A DNA stretch of 64,000 nucleotides from Epiperipatus broadwayi (Eukaryota > Onychophora > Udeonychophora > Euonychophora > Peripatidae): NCBI GenBank assembly GCA_028023455.1, contig JAQFVV010000274.1, forward strand, positions 64,001 through 128,000, in the 5' to 3' direction. The position numbers and the translations under genes are program-made. The notes under the pieces were generated by a model. The model was not told the origin of the DNA. It saw only the letters and a list, made by a program, of their open reading frames with translations, and ran no database searches. Position 1 is the first letter of the stretch, and each line of letters starts with the position of its first letter. This document shows, piece after piece, positions 47,289 through 58,995 of this stretch.

Positions 47289-47857
47289 TATATATATATA
47301 AACAGCACAATGATAAAATATTAATAAATTTTTCATCCACCAAGCCGAAGTATATTATAAATTAAATATACATTACGTGAACACTAGTTTATAGCATGAG
47401 AAATACGATATGCTATTGATGGGAATATATATATATACAAACTTTACTTTAACCCATTCAATCTCTTAGTTATCTATAATTAATAAACTTTTAAAGGGGG
47501 AAAGTATATTTAAGGGACTTACGAATACTTTAATAAAAAAAAACAACTTATGATTACACTCCAGGCTAGTTTAATTTTTAGTAATATAATAATTAACGGT
47601 TGCAAATTTGGATTTATAAGCTACATTTTATATTTACATTAATTATTTACTAAATGACAAAATAATAACAAGCACAAAGGGTCGCTATTATTTATAAATT
47701 AGGATTTTGAAACGGCGCGCAAAATGACGCTATGATAAATAATAATACGAAGATTTTAAATTATATCTTAAAAAAACATTCTGTAATTAAATGCACGCTG
47801 TTTCGAAACATAGTCATAATTAATAATTATTAAAATAATCAAAAGAAAAGTAAATAT
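47289..47857. other. Unassigned AT-rich spacer
   Basis: Lies between PLE family 2 and block B. No gene or repeat is recognised. It ends at ..AAAGTAAAT, where block B homology begins. Confidence 0.4.
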
Positions 47858-48990
47858 ACTCCAGTGATCAAGTTATATAGCAAAACATTGAGTTAATAAA
47901 GAAAAATTTGCAAAGGTATTACATTTTATATAATTCAAATATTTTTTAGAAAACAATTTAGAAAGAGTTTACAATAATATAGTTAGCTAACCTGATTTTG
48001 AAGAAATAATGATTATTTTGAATTTTTCACAGAGCTCTGCGATTTTAATAATATTAAGGCAGTTCTCCTATAGCTGGACTGGAGATATTCGAGCTGGAAT
48101 GAAGGTGAGTTCTTTGGCGACTTATAACATGTTCTCTTTAGTTGGGAGACGATTTTAAAATGGTGTTCCTGTAGCTGGACTGAAATTGGAACGAAGGTGA
48201 GTTTTTTTAACGGCTTATGGCATCTTCTATTTATTATAAGCTTGTTAACGCAATGTTGGTTGTTGCTTCGGCTTTTGGGTGGATCGAACTTCAGCGTTCC
48301 ATCACGGGAGTTGCAACAAATTCTTGCCTGACTAGCAGGCCATAGTTAAATTAACAAATTTTCAGCTTCACGTAGTAACAACTCTTCAAAAGCAAGATGG
48401 AGTCTCCCCGCTTAAAATCTAGCCTATTTATATATTTCCACCAAGCCTTAAGACCTTTTTGGAATTTCATTTGCCTCCAGACCAATTGATTTTTAATTAA
48501 ACAAAATCATATAATCTACTACTGATAAAGTCTCCGAGGTGTTATTTTTAATTTACTTAAAAAATTATAACAATATATAAATTATATAATTTTGATTCCA
48601 TTTCATTAATTAAATTTCGTTTTAGGTGTTATAAAATGTTAAGGCCTAGCAGATAGTAATGGTTCTGATTTAATGATAAAGTCTTTTGTTGAAACAAACT
48701 CAATCAGTAAACTAGATTTTACTTTTACCCCAGGTGCAGACACTAATTGATTTCTTGTTTACACAAAACTCACATTTTTAATTATAAACCGATGATTTTT
48801 ATTTTAACTTGAAATAAATAACATTTAACATATTTTCCTTACCAATATTATTTGTTTAAAAAAAAAGCAAATTTAAAGAAATACTTTAGTTTCAATTATA
48901 TCTGTAAAACATTAAATCAGTAAAACGTAAATATATTTTAAAGAAAACATTTTACATTATACCTTTTTATTTAAACTTAAATATATATAC
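47858..48990. repeat. hAT left-flank sequence, block B
   Basis: Starts ACTCCAGTGATCAAG at the same nucleotide as array units 2 and 3. It ends with ATATATAC before the hAT terminus. No coding region recognised. Confidence 0.7.
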
Positions 48991-49006
48991 CACATATGGG
49001 CAACTT
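48983..49006 (+). repeat. hAT left TSD and terminal inverted repeat (copy B)
   Basis: ATATATAC then CACATATGGGCAACTT, differing from copy A by one base (CAACTT for CAACCT). Confidence 0.8.
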
Positions 49007-49756
49007 CTGGCTCTTTACGACTTTTAATCCAGCCCGCCACTAATCTATTTCAGCCATGTTTGATTCTGATTGTCAAATTTTTGAATAGAGCCTAGTGAGA
49101 GTTACGTTTGATTTTTACTTTTTGTGCAATTAAATAATTATGTTGTTTAATAAATTTATATTTTATATCTTTATTTAAGTCTTTTAATGATTAAAATTTA
49201 AAAAACTAAAATTATTAATATTTTAAAATAGTGAAAATAAATGTGAAAACGAAGTTCTTAGCGATAACAAAAAAGCACGTCTTAATTAGCTGCATGGAAC
49301 GTATTGGAAAGGTTAGAATTGAGCTGGTATTTTTCTGCCAGCTCATATTCATACATATATATGCACATATATATATTATTAAAATCGCGTGTATATTATT
49401 TTATAATAAAACATATTTTTTATATTAAAAATAAATAATAAAACTTCTTTTTTTTAAAGGGAATTTTAAAAGTTTTGAAATCAATTAAATCGAGATTAAA
49501 GGGGGGGGGGGATGACAAAACTTAAGATCTTGCAGGTTTTTTTTTTTTTTTTTATAAAAGTTTTTTTTTTTTTTCCTATATAGCAAGTGTAAATATGTAG
49601 ATAAAGGTGGAAATAAAAATAACAAAATCTTCAGGTGTATATATATAAATAGAAATCAACTTAAAAATTGAGCAATAATTGACTAGGTAAGGTTATACAA
49701 TCACATGCCGGAATTAAAGTATACCAAGGATTAAAAGCAAAGAAGTCTTAAAAAAG

Positions 49757-51118
49757 TCACACCGGTAAAAACACAGTCCTCCCATATACAGTCTTAACTA
49801 GATCCTCTGCTAGACTCTTTCTTTTGTTTCCAATTATTATAGGCCTGAGCCAAATCACGCTGGATAACAATAGAAGCCTCGTTTGGGGCAGAGTCCACCA
49901 TCTAGAGGTGTTAATACCGCTGGACAAGATTTGGTCAGCCCATTTTCTTGCCAATTCCTCTGTTGGTACATAAGGCTGAAGGGCATGGGCCACCTTTCCT
50001 CTATAATTCTCAACCGGAATGGAAGATGGTAACTGGGAAGGTGTAGCAACTTGAGGTGAAGAGTGTGAGGCAGAACTTATGGACGGAGCGTGGGGCCCAA
50101 GAAATTCCCCTACACGTGGACCCCAGATGCTACTCGAGGTGGAAATCTCATTAAGCCTCACTGCAAGGTCCTCAATCGGCTTAGTAAAGGCCTCGTATAG
50201 AGCTGAGTGCTTTGCTATATCCTGAGTGATTTTAGCTGATAGGGATCTAGTGAGTTCATATTGAGTTGAGGCAGAAGCCACTAGCTTCCCTGCACTACTT
50301 AGGTGTTCTCCTAGGCGTTTGAGCAATTTTTTATGCGAGCTCACAAGTGCTTTCGTTTCAATTAAGCGGCCCGTCTCGAGTCCACCTTGAGCAAATCTTT
50401 CATCATAATTTATTCCTCGCCAGGTGTTTAGTATACTGTTTTTTGAATGTTCAGTTAACATGGTTGTGTTGACAATAAAGTAATGATAGTCCTGACAGAC
50501 TTGGGAACTTCGTTCAGGTGGGCGTGGAAGTATATCCATAAGCTCATCTAACAATGGAGTGAATCTGTCTCTGGGATCGTGCAGTTCCTCAGGGTGTTCT
50601 GGACTGGGACTTTCAAAACTTATGGATGCCAATTGAGAGGGAGTTGGTAGCATACTGGAGGGGTGAGGAAGTGTTCTTAAGATTGGTGAGCTGCTGGTGG
50701 ACTTCAACTCAAAAGGATCCAGGGGTGGTTGTTCTGATTGGAGCGATTCCTCCTCCAACAGCTGGATGTTAGAAAGCCGGACCCCTACAGGAGTGGTGGT
50801 TGCACTAGGAGAGGGTGGCCCCTCCAGTATGTGGAAGTTGGTGGATTCGAGGCTTTGACGGCTGGTGGATGCCTTGATGGGAGTCTCTGAGCTGGATTGC
50901 TGGTTGGACGGTGTCATAGGGGAAGATAAAGTATTGGCTTCAGTTTCAAAAAATGTTTGCCTCTGGGAGTAACTTTGTTTCTCCGAGATTTCATCTTCGG
51001 GTAAAGTCATATGTTCCAGAATCTCTATCGGGGCTTTTCTTTTTAAGGAGGAGGCTCTGGTGTTGAGGCTACTGGATTGCCGTTTGGACTGCGAGCCTGA
51101 GGGAAGTTGTTTAGGCAT
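49757..51118 (-). CDS. Unrecognised hAT-borne protein, copy B (frameshifted C-terminus)
   Basis: Starts at ATG 51118 with the same MPKQLPS.. start as copy A and is open for 453 codons. One G is missing from the GTTTGGGGG run near 49883. After SRWWTLP the protein therefore leaves the ancestral frame and ends with an unrelated tail (..LAEDLVKTVYGRTVFLPV). The first ~410 residues match copy A with a handful of substitutions. This C-terminal loss may be inactivating, since the last ~30 residues are conserved in the three other copies. Domain layout and uncertainty are as for 13081-14388. Confidence 0.6.
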   Translation of the reverse strand: MPKQLPSGSQSKRQSSSLNTRASSLKRKAPIEILEHMTLPEDEISEKQSYSQRQTFFETEANTLSSPMTPSNQQSSSETPIKASTSRQSLESTNFHILEGPPSPSATTTPVGVRLSNIQLLEEESLQSEQPPLDPFELKSTSSSPILRTLPHPSSMLPTPSQLASISFESPSPEHPEELHDPRDRFTPLLDELMDILPRPPERSSQVCQDYHYFIVNTTMLTEHSKNSILNTWRGINYDERFAQGGLETGRLIETKALVSSHKKLLKRLGEHLSSAGKLVASASTQYELTRSLSAKITQDIAKHSALYEAFTKPIEDLAVRLNEISTSSSIWGPRVGEFLGPHAPSISSASHSSPQVATPSQLPSSIPVENYRGKVAHALQPYVPTEELARKWADQILSSGINTSRWWTLPQTRLLLLSSVIWLRPIIIGNKRKSLAEDLVKTVYGRTVFLPV

Positions 51119-51155
51119 GATGTTGTAATGAGGAAAAGGCTTGATTCTTATAAAA
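51119..51155 (-). promoter_or_regulatory. TATA-like core promoter of the cargo ORF (copy B)
   Basis: The TATAAG complement lies at 51147-51152, ~30 bp above the ATG, with CCTCATTAC between, as in copy A. Confidence 0.45.
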
Positions 51156-52690
51156 GTTTGTTTTTTGGTTTATTTCTAATTCTTAGAAATTTTTAAAGTT
51201 AGAAGGAGCAACAAAGTACAGTATAGAATTTTTCTGCAATTAGCTCTATTGTTGAAACTTTGATAGTGGAGGTATTTTTGTGCTACCTATTACGCTCATC
51301 AGTTTGGAATCTTTCCTCAGGATTATAAGTAACTGCAAAAAAAACTATAAATTACGGGATTGTCTTTTGTTTGAGATTAATTGGGAATTTTGCTGAAGTT
51401 AGTGACTGGTCAAACCACGACAAGCATAGGATGAAATACTTCTCCCACAGGGCCATCACTGATCGATCAGGGTAGCTATAAACTGTTACTGAGTGAACTT
51501 TGATTCCATTTTGCGTAATAGACATAGATATATACTATTAAGTGTCTTAAATGTTTCAACAAGAGTGTGGGATTATTGCTGGGAATTTTATTATATTATG
51601 TTAAATTAGTTAAAACAAAGGGAGAGGGGTTTAAACTCATATATGCTTTAAATATGTTTCTTTTATATGCATTTTATTATAATTCATGTGTGAATCAGAT
51701 TAGATTTTCTCTAATAATGTTAACTGCTCGATCTTGAAAGATCAATGAAAAGAATATTAGTTAAATAATTTGTACCGTATTTTTAAAAAAAATTGATGTT
51801 TGCGTTTAATTTAAGCTTGTATTTGCTATTTATATATATATAAAAGATTCGAGTCAGTTGGAAATGCTATAGGAAAAGGGAATATGGTTTTTTTAAATTG
51901 CAAGTGAATGTAATAAAATCTATTAAATGTCATATTTGAGTGTCCCTGTTTAATCTGGTTCAGTAATATTATTCAGTGTACTTTTGACTGAAATAAATTC
52001 ACGTGCATAAGGTTATTTGGTGATTGCCGTATTTGCATAATCTTTGAAAATTTACAGACCAAGGTAAAATATTGTGTCACAGAATGAAATATTAGAAATT
52101 TATAACATTAAAAAAATGATACATTCACAATTAATTATCATCAAAGAAATAAAAAAAGTTATATAAGTTAATAAATTATTTACTGTTATTAAAAAATTAT
52201 TCCCTATTGTTTTTGCAAAGCCAGCAATGGCGATTTCTGCTTTTTCATATATTTCCTATGAGCAATCTTTTTTAAAGAAAATATTTTCAAAGCAATTCCC
52301 TAGTAGTGATATATTTTTTGGTTTAATAATAAATGTTTTACAAAAATATTATGTCATAATCATTAACAATTATTGAAAATCACTTTTTTTAGTCTTATTT
52401 AGCTCCTCTCAGAATTAATATTTTGAATAGGTAAGCTGATATCATATGACACTGTTTTCTCTCATCAAGATCTCTTTCTCATTTTGACTAGTTGCGCCTT
52501 GTTCAGTGCGTACATTTATATTGTGTTCTATCTGGAGTGTAAAAATCTTTTTTTTATTTTATTTTAATATTTACATTGGGTTTGTGCCTTGTTAAGTGCC
52601 TGCATTTATATTGTTTTCTGTTCAGTATCTGCAGTGTTAAAAACAACTTTGTTTGACAGTTCTGAATATGTAGCTTTGAAATTTAGAACA
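51156..52690. other. Divergent intergenic region of hAT copy B
   Basis: About 1.5 kb between the two divergent genes, without a recognisable gene. At ~52485-52655 there are two imperfect copies of a TGCCTTGTTxAGTGC..CATTTATATTGT..TGTTCT motif just upstream of the transposase ATG. Confidence 0.5.
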
Positions 52691-54425
52691 ATGTCAGGGA
52701 TTAATTAAAAAAAAAAAGTAGATACAGAGAATCAGCAATTTCAAGACAGCTGGACAGAGAAGTACTATTTTATCCTGAATAAAGGTTTGTCTATATGTTT
52801 GCTGTGCAATGAATCCATATCAGTCAACAAAGAATACAACTTGAAGAGACACTTTACTTTAAAACATGCAGATCACCAAAAAATTGATGGGCAACTACGA
52901 AAAGATGAAATAGAGAAATTGAAGAACTTGGATATCCAGCAGAAAATGTTCACCAAGTAATAAATGCAGCATGGAAGCATTGTGAAAGCCAGCTTTGTGT
53001 TAAATGAAAAAATTGCTAAGCATTCTAAATCATTTGGTGAAGGAGCATTTATCAAAGAATGTCTGTTGAATGTTGCAAGTATAATATGTCCTGAAAAGAA
53101 AAAGATTTTGAGAATATTAGTTTGTTGAGATAAACTATTGTCCATTGGATAGAAATCATGGCTGATGATATCCAAAAAAGTTTAAAAGAGAAGATTGCTA
53201 GATTCAAAGCATTTTCAATTGCTTTGGATGACAGCACTGATGCCTCTGAACAGCACAACTAGCAATATTTATTCTGGGAGTTGATGTGGATTTAATATCA
53301 CAGAAGAATTTTATTTTGGTCCTAAAACAGACAGTTACTGGTGAAGATATATTTGAAAAAGTCAAAACAGTCTTCAAGATATTTGGGCTTAAATGAAGTT
53401 CACTATCTGGCATATGCACTGATTGAGCCCCTGTAATGGTTCGTGCATTGAAGGGATTTATTGGAATAGTTCATGAAAAAGTATCCATTGGAAAAATTTA
53501 ACAAATTTTCATTGCATTATCCACTAACAAAATCTGTGTGAAAAATCAATTAAATTTAGAAATGTGATGGAAATTGTAGTAGCCAATATTATTAAGTCAC
53601 ATGTACTTAATTACTGCAATTTAAGGAATATTTGGTAGACTTATTTTCAGATTATGAAAATTTGTCTTATTGTGAAGTGAGGTAGTTGAGTAAAGGTAAA
53701 AGGTTAAAATGATTTATGATCTGAGACAAGACAGCAGATTTTATGGACATAAAAGGAAAAATAATTAACCAAGTAAAAGATGATGAGTGGGTGTTTGATT
53801 TAGCATTCCTTGTAGATGTCACTGAATACCTAAATGAAAATTTTGCACAAACCAGGATAATTGATTCATGAACTGTATGGACATGTCAGTGCTTTTTGTA
53901 ATAAATAAAATTGTTGGAAAGCCAGATAAGAGCTAAAAATTATTACCATTTTCCTGCTCTAGCAACTCATAAAAATATCCCTTATAATTGTTATAAGGCA
54001 TAAATAGAGTAATATGATACAAGGTTTGCTGACTTCCAAAATAAAGACTCCATATTCACTATATTTTCTCATCCGATAGATACTGATATAAATAATGTGC
54101 CAGAAAATTTACAGATGGACCTTATTGAGGTTCAAGCAGATTTAGTGCTAAAATTACAGTTTGAGAACATTGCTTTGATGGATTTTTATAAACATTTGGT
54201 GGAAGAAAAATATAGAAATATAGTGCCTTTTCAAAAGAATTTTGTCTTTTTGGCAGCACATATATGTGTGAACAGTTTTTTTCTAGAATGAAATTTAATA
54301 AATCAAAAATTCGGACAAGAATAACGGACAAAAACCTTAAAAATTCTATGTGATTGTTCTTAAGCAGTATTTCCATCAACATTGATAGTCTCATTGTTGA
54401 AGTACAAGGCCAATCCTTGCAATAA
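52691..54425 (+). pseudogene. hAT transposase (BED finger, GTF2IRD2-like), decayed, copy B
   Basis: Same pieces and the same broken places as copy A (ATG then early stop, BED finger CLLCNESISV, ALDDSTDASEQ, C-terminal dimerisation region). The shared stops show the transposase was dead before blocks A and B separated. One A is missing from the CAAAAAG run near 54233, which additionally breaks the dimerisation domain that is open in copy A. Confidence 0.88.
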
Positions 54426-54546
54426 ATTGCTATGTCATTATTTTGAGATTTATGTAGCCCTTTATCATTCACTATTGTACTACTTAATTATTTGGTCCGG
54501 CCCTTGACTCAAAGACAGGAAGATAATTTGGCCCCTGAACTAGGAA

Positions 54547-54570
54547 AGGTTGCCCATGCCTGATATATAC
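54547..54570 (+). repeat. hAT right terminal inverted repeat and TSD (copy B)
   Basis: AGGTTGCCCATGCCTG followed by ATATATAC. Confidence 0.8.
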
Positions 54571-54934
54571 GAATCATTATGCCATTATTTCAAGGTTTAA
54601 ATTATCCATCCACATACGAATATAATAGCGAATATAATTAAGAATTGACTGATAAATTAATAAAAGATTTTATGAATAATTATGAGGATTTCTACTCTAT
54701 AATTTTATCAAACCTGTCTAATTATAGCGTACTTGCGTATGTAAATGGATGATGCTATTCAGGCAGCCATGATAGCAAATTTTAACCGCTCAACTTATAT
54801 ATAACATTTTTACATTTAGAATAGGTTTGAAACTAGTTCAGATGTGTAGGTCATTAGATTGATGGTGAAACAGAAAGAGGTTGGAAGGTTTCCGTTTCAA
54901 TATATATATTTATATTGTAGCCTCAACTTTATTT
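54571..54934. repeat. hAT right-flank sequence, block B
   Basis: Matches 20511-20874 with scattered substitutions and ends at the same CCTCAACTTTATTT. Confidence 0.75.
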
Positions 54935-56514
54935 CATTCAAGAATTCACTTGATGTGACCTCAACTTTGTTTCATTTCAAGTAGCTAGTCGATTGATATT
55001 AATTGTAGGATCAAACAAGGATGGCTAGTGTGTTTATCTAATGATATTAATCATAAGATTAAATCTACCTGGGCGCTAAATCGTAACTATGAAATTGTAA
55101 TGCCCACCAGAGATCATCATTCATGTTTATTACTATAGAAGACAATTGAGAAAGTAATTAAATTGTCTCAAAGAAAAATATAATGTTGATAAATCCAATT
55201 CAATTTATCATGGTCTTGGTTTCAAACCAGGGAACAATTATGCAAATGTTTCCGTGATAAATTCTTATTACTAACTGAATAATAATGAGACAACTTTCTT
55301 CCACAACTTTAATATAAATATATGATCTCTGAGTGGTAACTACGAGAATGTTGTATACATTTCTAATTCATACATGACTAGAAATAAATTACTAATCGAT
55401 ACAGAGAACTCATATCTTATAGTTATAATATAAAATTATTATTTAATTTAAAGTAGGACAAAGAAATGTTATAAATAAATTCTTCCTATTTAATTCCACC
55501 ACTTTATTTTTCGTTCTCGGCATCTATCACTTTCAATTGTTACAATTATATAACACTGAATGTCTGTGTTATGTTCTCCTTTAAACTGATAACTCTTAAT
55601 CCTATTCTCTTCAACACATATATAAGCCTTCCAACCGACTCATTTTATGATCCTTATTATAAGAGTAATATTTCCTGAATTTTAATATTTACACTACTTG
55701 ACTTCCAAGCTAGCTCTTAGATTTAAGAATCGAAATACTCTTTCTCAAGGTCTAGATCTGCTAACGAGGTGCAATTATTAACGATTACATTGCAATGGAT
55801 ATGATCCCAAAATTTGCTAAATTAAACTTTAATTACCAGTGGGAATCACATTAAATACTGAAAGCAGGAAAGGGATTTTATGTCTGCTTCCAATATCCAT
55901 AACATTGCAACGAACCAAATGACTAAATTTAATATACCTCAATTGACTATTTTTTTTCATATTATTCTATTTCATATCTTCTGTGTGGCCAAATTTCACA
56001 TCACATTATTTCAAGTCGCCGTAATTTTTAAATTGTTAATTACAATTAAAAATCAGATTTTAATTTTTAATTGTCAAATTTAATTGTGCCCACTGCTATT
56101 ACTGACCTTTTAAAAATAAACTTGTGGACACTAAATGATTAATAATTGATTACGTTCTTTTTTAAAAAGCAAAAACAGAATGTGATTTAAAATGCAAAAT
56201 TAACATGCACAATGTTTGAACAAATTTACATTATAATCTTGTAAAATTTAATGTGTGTATACATAAAATGTGGAAATCATGATTTTTAATTTCATTATTG
56301 CATAAAATCTTACTATTATAAAGCACTGAAAATATTGAAATTACTAAATTGAAAGTCGAATTCCAATAATGTGCTATTACTTTCAATATACGCAAAATTT
56401 ATTATTTAAAGTAATAGTGCAATATCGGAGTTCGACTTCCAGTGAAACACGAATCGCGTAACTTCAAAATCGTGTTAAATAAGTCCGCGTAAAAAGAGAC
56501 CCAGGTGTATATAA
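54935..56514. other. AT-rich DNA, nothing recognised
   Basis: No coding signal. CAATATACGCAAAATTTATTATTTAAAGTAATAGTGCAATATCGG near 56385-56430 shows local inverted repetition (CACTATTACTTTxAAT type) around TCGAxTTCCA motifs, of unknown meaning. Confidence 0.35.
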
Positions 56515-56787
56515 TAAAAACACAATTACTCCTATAAAACTGCTTTAATATTTCAACCAGCAGACTGGTTTTTATCAGAAAGCAAAATGGCTACTTACAG
56601 AAATTAACCGCTAAAATATTACAGACAGTTACGTATTAGATAACAAAACAAATACTAAAAAAATACTAAAAAAATTATTTCACAAAAAACTTATTTTAAA
56701 AAACTAAACCCATACATACATTATTATTATATATTAAAATATATCAAAAAACAAAAACAAAATAATAAAAATATATTATTATATATG
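56515..56787 (-). repeat. Inverted-repeat arm, 3' side of PLE family 3
   Basis: Reverse complement of 60702-61010. It includes the hammerhead-like motif at 56541-56584. Confidence 0.8.
56541..56584 (-). ncRNA. Decayed hammerhead ribozyme (3' arm)
   Basis: Minus-strand order: TGCTTT, CTGATAA, A, AACCAG-TCTG-CTGGTT, GAAA, TATT, AAAGCA. Stem I (TGCTTT/AAAGCA, 6 bp) and stem II (6 bp, tetraloop) pair perfectly and the GAAA box is intact. Stem III is minimal, as in PLE and retrozyme hammerheads. The core CTGATGA has mutated to CTGATAA, which should abolish self-cleavage. Confidence 0.65.
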
Positions 56788-57002
56788 TACACACTAAAAA
56801 AAAACTATATATTTTCTACTATATGTATTTTACTATATACATATATATCTTATGCACATATATTTTTTATATTTATTTTACTTCATGCTAGTCCACCTAT
56901 AAAATAATCATTTAGGAAACAAAAAATAATTATTTAGGAAATAAAAAAACAAATCCCTAGGAAACCAGGTAATTCAAAGATGTGATAGTACCTATATTCA
57001 TT

Positions 57003-57524
57003 TTCATCCCATGAGGATGTAATGTCTTAAATTTAAAAAGAAAAAAACTCTCCTGTTTTTTTCTCTCATGGAAGAAAAATTATCTTCCAATATAACCACT
57101 CTTAAATCATTAATCGAGTGATCAGGTAAACTGAAATGTTTAGAAACTGGTATATCTTCATTTTTATGTAAAATATCAAACCTACGGTTGGTCCTTCTAA
57201 TATACATTCTATTAAATATACCAAGTTTATTCTTTTACAATTGACATAGTTGGGGATATACCATTTAAAACCATTAATGGTATCTCCCTGAACCATCTTT
57301 GTAACAATAATATGTTTGCATGTAAGACATCTCTTATCCCCACATGAAAAACATCCCTTTTCTGACACAAAATTAGTGCCAAAAACTGTCCTTACAAGTC
57401 TATCCCTAAGTGTGCTATGTCTATGATATACAGCTTTAGGTGGATAGGGAAAAACAGATCTCAGATAATCTGTGGAATTTAATATATTAAAATATTTCCA
57501 TAATATTTGGTTAATATTAGGCAA
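57003..57524 (-). pseudogene. GIY-YIG endonuclease end of PLE family 3, deleted and frameshifted
   Basis: Minus strand: YPPKAVYHRHSTLRDRLVRT, CFSCGDKRCLTCK (cysteine motif typical of this PLE lineage), then INLVYLIEC, the start of the GIY-YIG fold. After a frame change comes RRTNRRFDILHKNEDIPVSK followed by HFSLPDHSINDLRVVILEDN. The segment that should carry the YIG strand and its flanking residues is partly missing between LIEC and MYIRRTNRR, so the nuclease is dead. Confidence 0.75.
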
Positions 57525-57557
57525 ATCATTGAAGGTAAGAACCAGTGGGTATATTTA

Positions 57558-58980
57558 TCAACTGACTCTTTTCTCAGATAGAAGAAGTTCCTGCCTTTCA
57601 ACTTCCGAAGATTTTACCACTGCCCTATCTAACAGTCCTTTAGGATATTTTATATTGATAAATTTATTATACAAAACCTTGTTATTTTGCTGAAGAAATC
57701 CCTGATCACTGCAAATTCTTTTAATCCTTAAAAATTGACTGTAAGGGATATTAGTGCTTGGGGTGATTACTATAAAAATGTAGGTAAGCATGACTATCAG
57801 TTGGCTTCCTATATATATTAGTACTAAGAATACCATCACTACAAGTAATCTCAACATCAAGAAAAAAACCATTGTTTTAGAAAAATTCATTGAAAATTGT
57901 ATATTATTATTAAAATTATTTAGATAATCGAAAAATGTATGAAGTTCTTCTTCATTGTATGGCCAGATCATAAAGACATCATCTATATATCTCAGCCAAG
58001 TATGATGTTTAAGACTAGCCTTCTCAAGTATAGAGCTTTCCAATTGAGCCGTAAAAATGTTTGCATAATTTGGTGCCATTTTTGTTCCCATTGCAGTACC
58101 TTGCCTCTGTAGATAATAAATAGAATTAAAAACAAAATAATTATTCTTTAAGATTAAATTTTCTAATTCAACAATAGTCATAATTCTGTGCTTACAATAT
58201 TCTTTCCCTTTTAAAACAGATTCAATCGCTCTAATTCCATCTTCATGGGGTATATTAGTATACAATGATGTAATGTCTAATGTCACCAAAAAACATTCAC
58301 TCGGTAGTATCGATTTGACATTCTCCAAAATAGAAAGAAAATGAGTTGTATCCCTAACATAAGAATCAAATGATGGAGGAATATCACGTATAAGACTATC
58401 TACATATGCTGACATTTTCTCAGTAGAACATCCAATGCTTGCTACTATAGGCCTACCAGGGCAACCAGGTTTATGAATCTTGGGTAGAATGTAAAACTTA
58501 CTGGATTTATTTGAGTTTGGTAATAAAAAAATATATGTATCCCTATCAAGTAGACCCCGTACTCTCATATCCTTCAGGCTGGATAGCACACCTTTAAATA
58601 ATTTATCAACAATAACCTGTGTTATAGGTTCATGAAAAATCCTATCATTTAAAAGAAGTAAGGCTTTATTCATCTAATCATCCCTATTCATAATTACAAT
58701 TGTTCCACCTTTATCAGTTGGTATAATAATAATATCTTCTCTCTTTTCTAAATTATAGAATGCATTTTTTTCAGCTAATGTTAAATTGCTCTTATATTTC
58801 TTGTATTGTTTCTGCTTTATTGCTTTAATAATATCCTGATAAACATTATCAATATATGTATCAAGTAAAATGTTTCTCTGATGTGGAGGTGTCCAACCAG
58901 ACTATTAATGGTATTACATTATTTCCAAAAAATTCTCTTAATCTAAGTCGCCTAACAAAATTATCCAAATCTTGATGTAT
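57558..58980 (-). pseudogene. Reverse transcriptase of PLE family 3, decayed
   Basis: Minus strand from ~58980: FKIHQDLDNFVRRLRLREFF, then IIIIPTDKGGTIVIMNRDD and a TAG at the end of that block (~58674). A long open piece from 58673 follows: NKALLLLNDRIFHEPI.., FYILPKIHKPGCPGRPIVAS, LVTLDITSLYTNIPHEDGI (motif A), LQRQGTAMGTKMAPNYANIF (motif B), WLRYIDDVFMIW (motif C). A frameshift near 57860 precedes the thumb (NKFINIKYPKGLLDRAVVKS). All RT blocks are recognisable, but no single frame spans them. The motif set matches the Neptune/Poseidon-like PLE lineage. Confidence 0.8.
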
Positions 58981-58995
58981 TTTAAATTCATTTTT

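Larger units (their letters stand above)
48991..54562 (+). mobile_element. Complete hAT element, copy B (5572 bp)
   Basis: Left end CACATATGGGCAACTT, right end AGGTTGCCCATGCCTG, with ATATATAC at 48983-48990 and 54563-54570. It has the same gene content as copy A: minus-strand cargo ORF 51118-49757 and decayed transposase 52691-54425. It lacks the PLE that splits copy A; its intact target is at ~51822-51845. A ~47 bp stretch present in copy A near 18390 is missing at ~52490. This copy shows the uninterrupted architecture of the element. Confidence 0.85.

Noticed and set aside
57472-57693. Plus-strand frame over the PLE family 3 nuclease
   Set aside because: Antisense shadow of the recognised RT/nuclease coding region.
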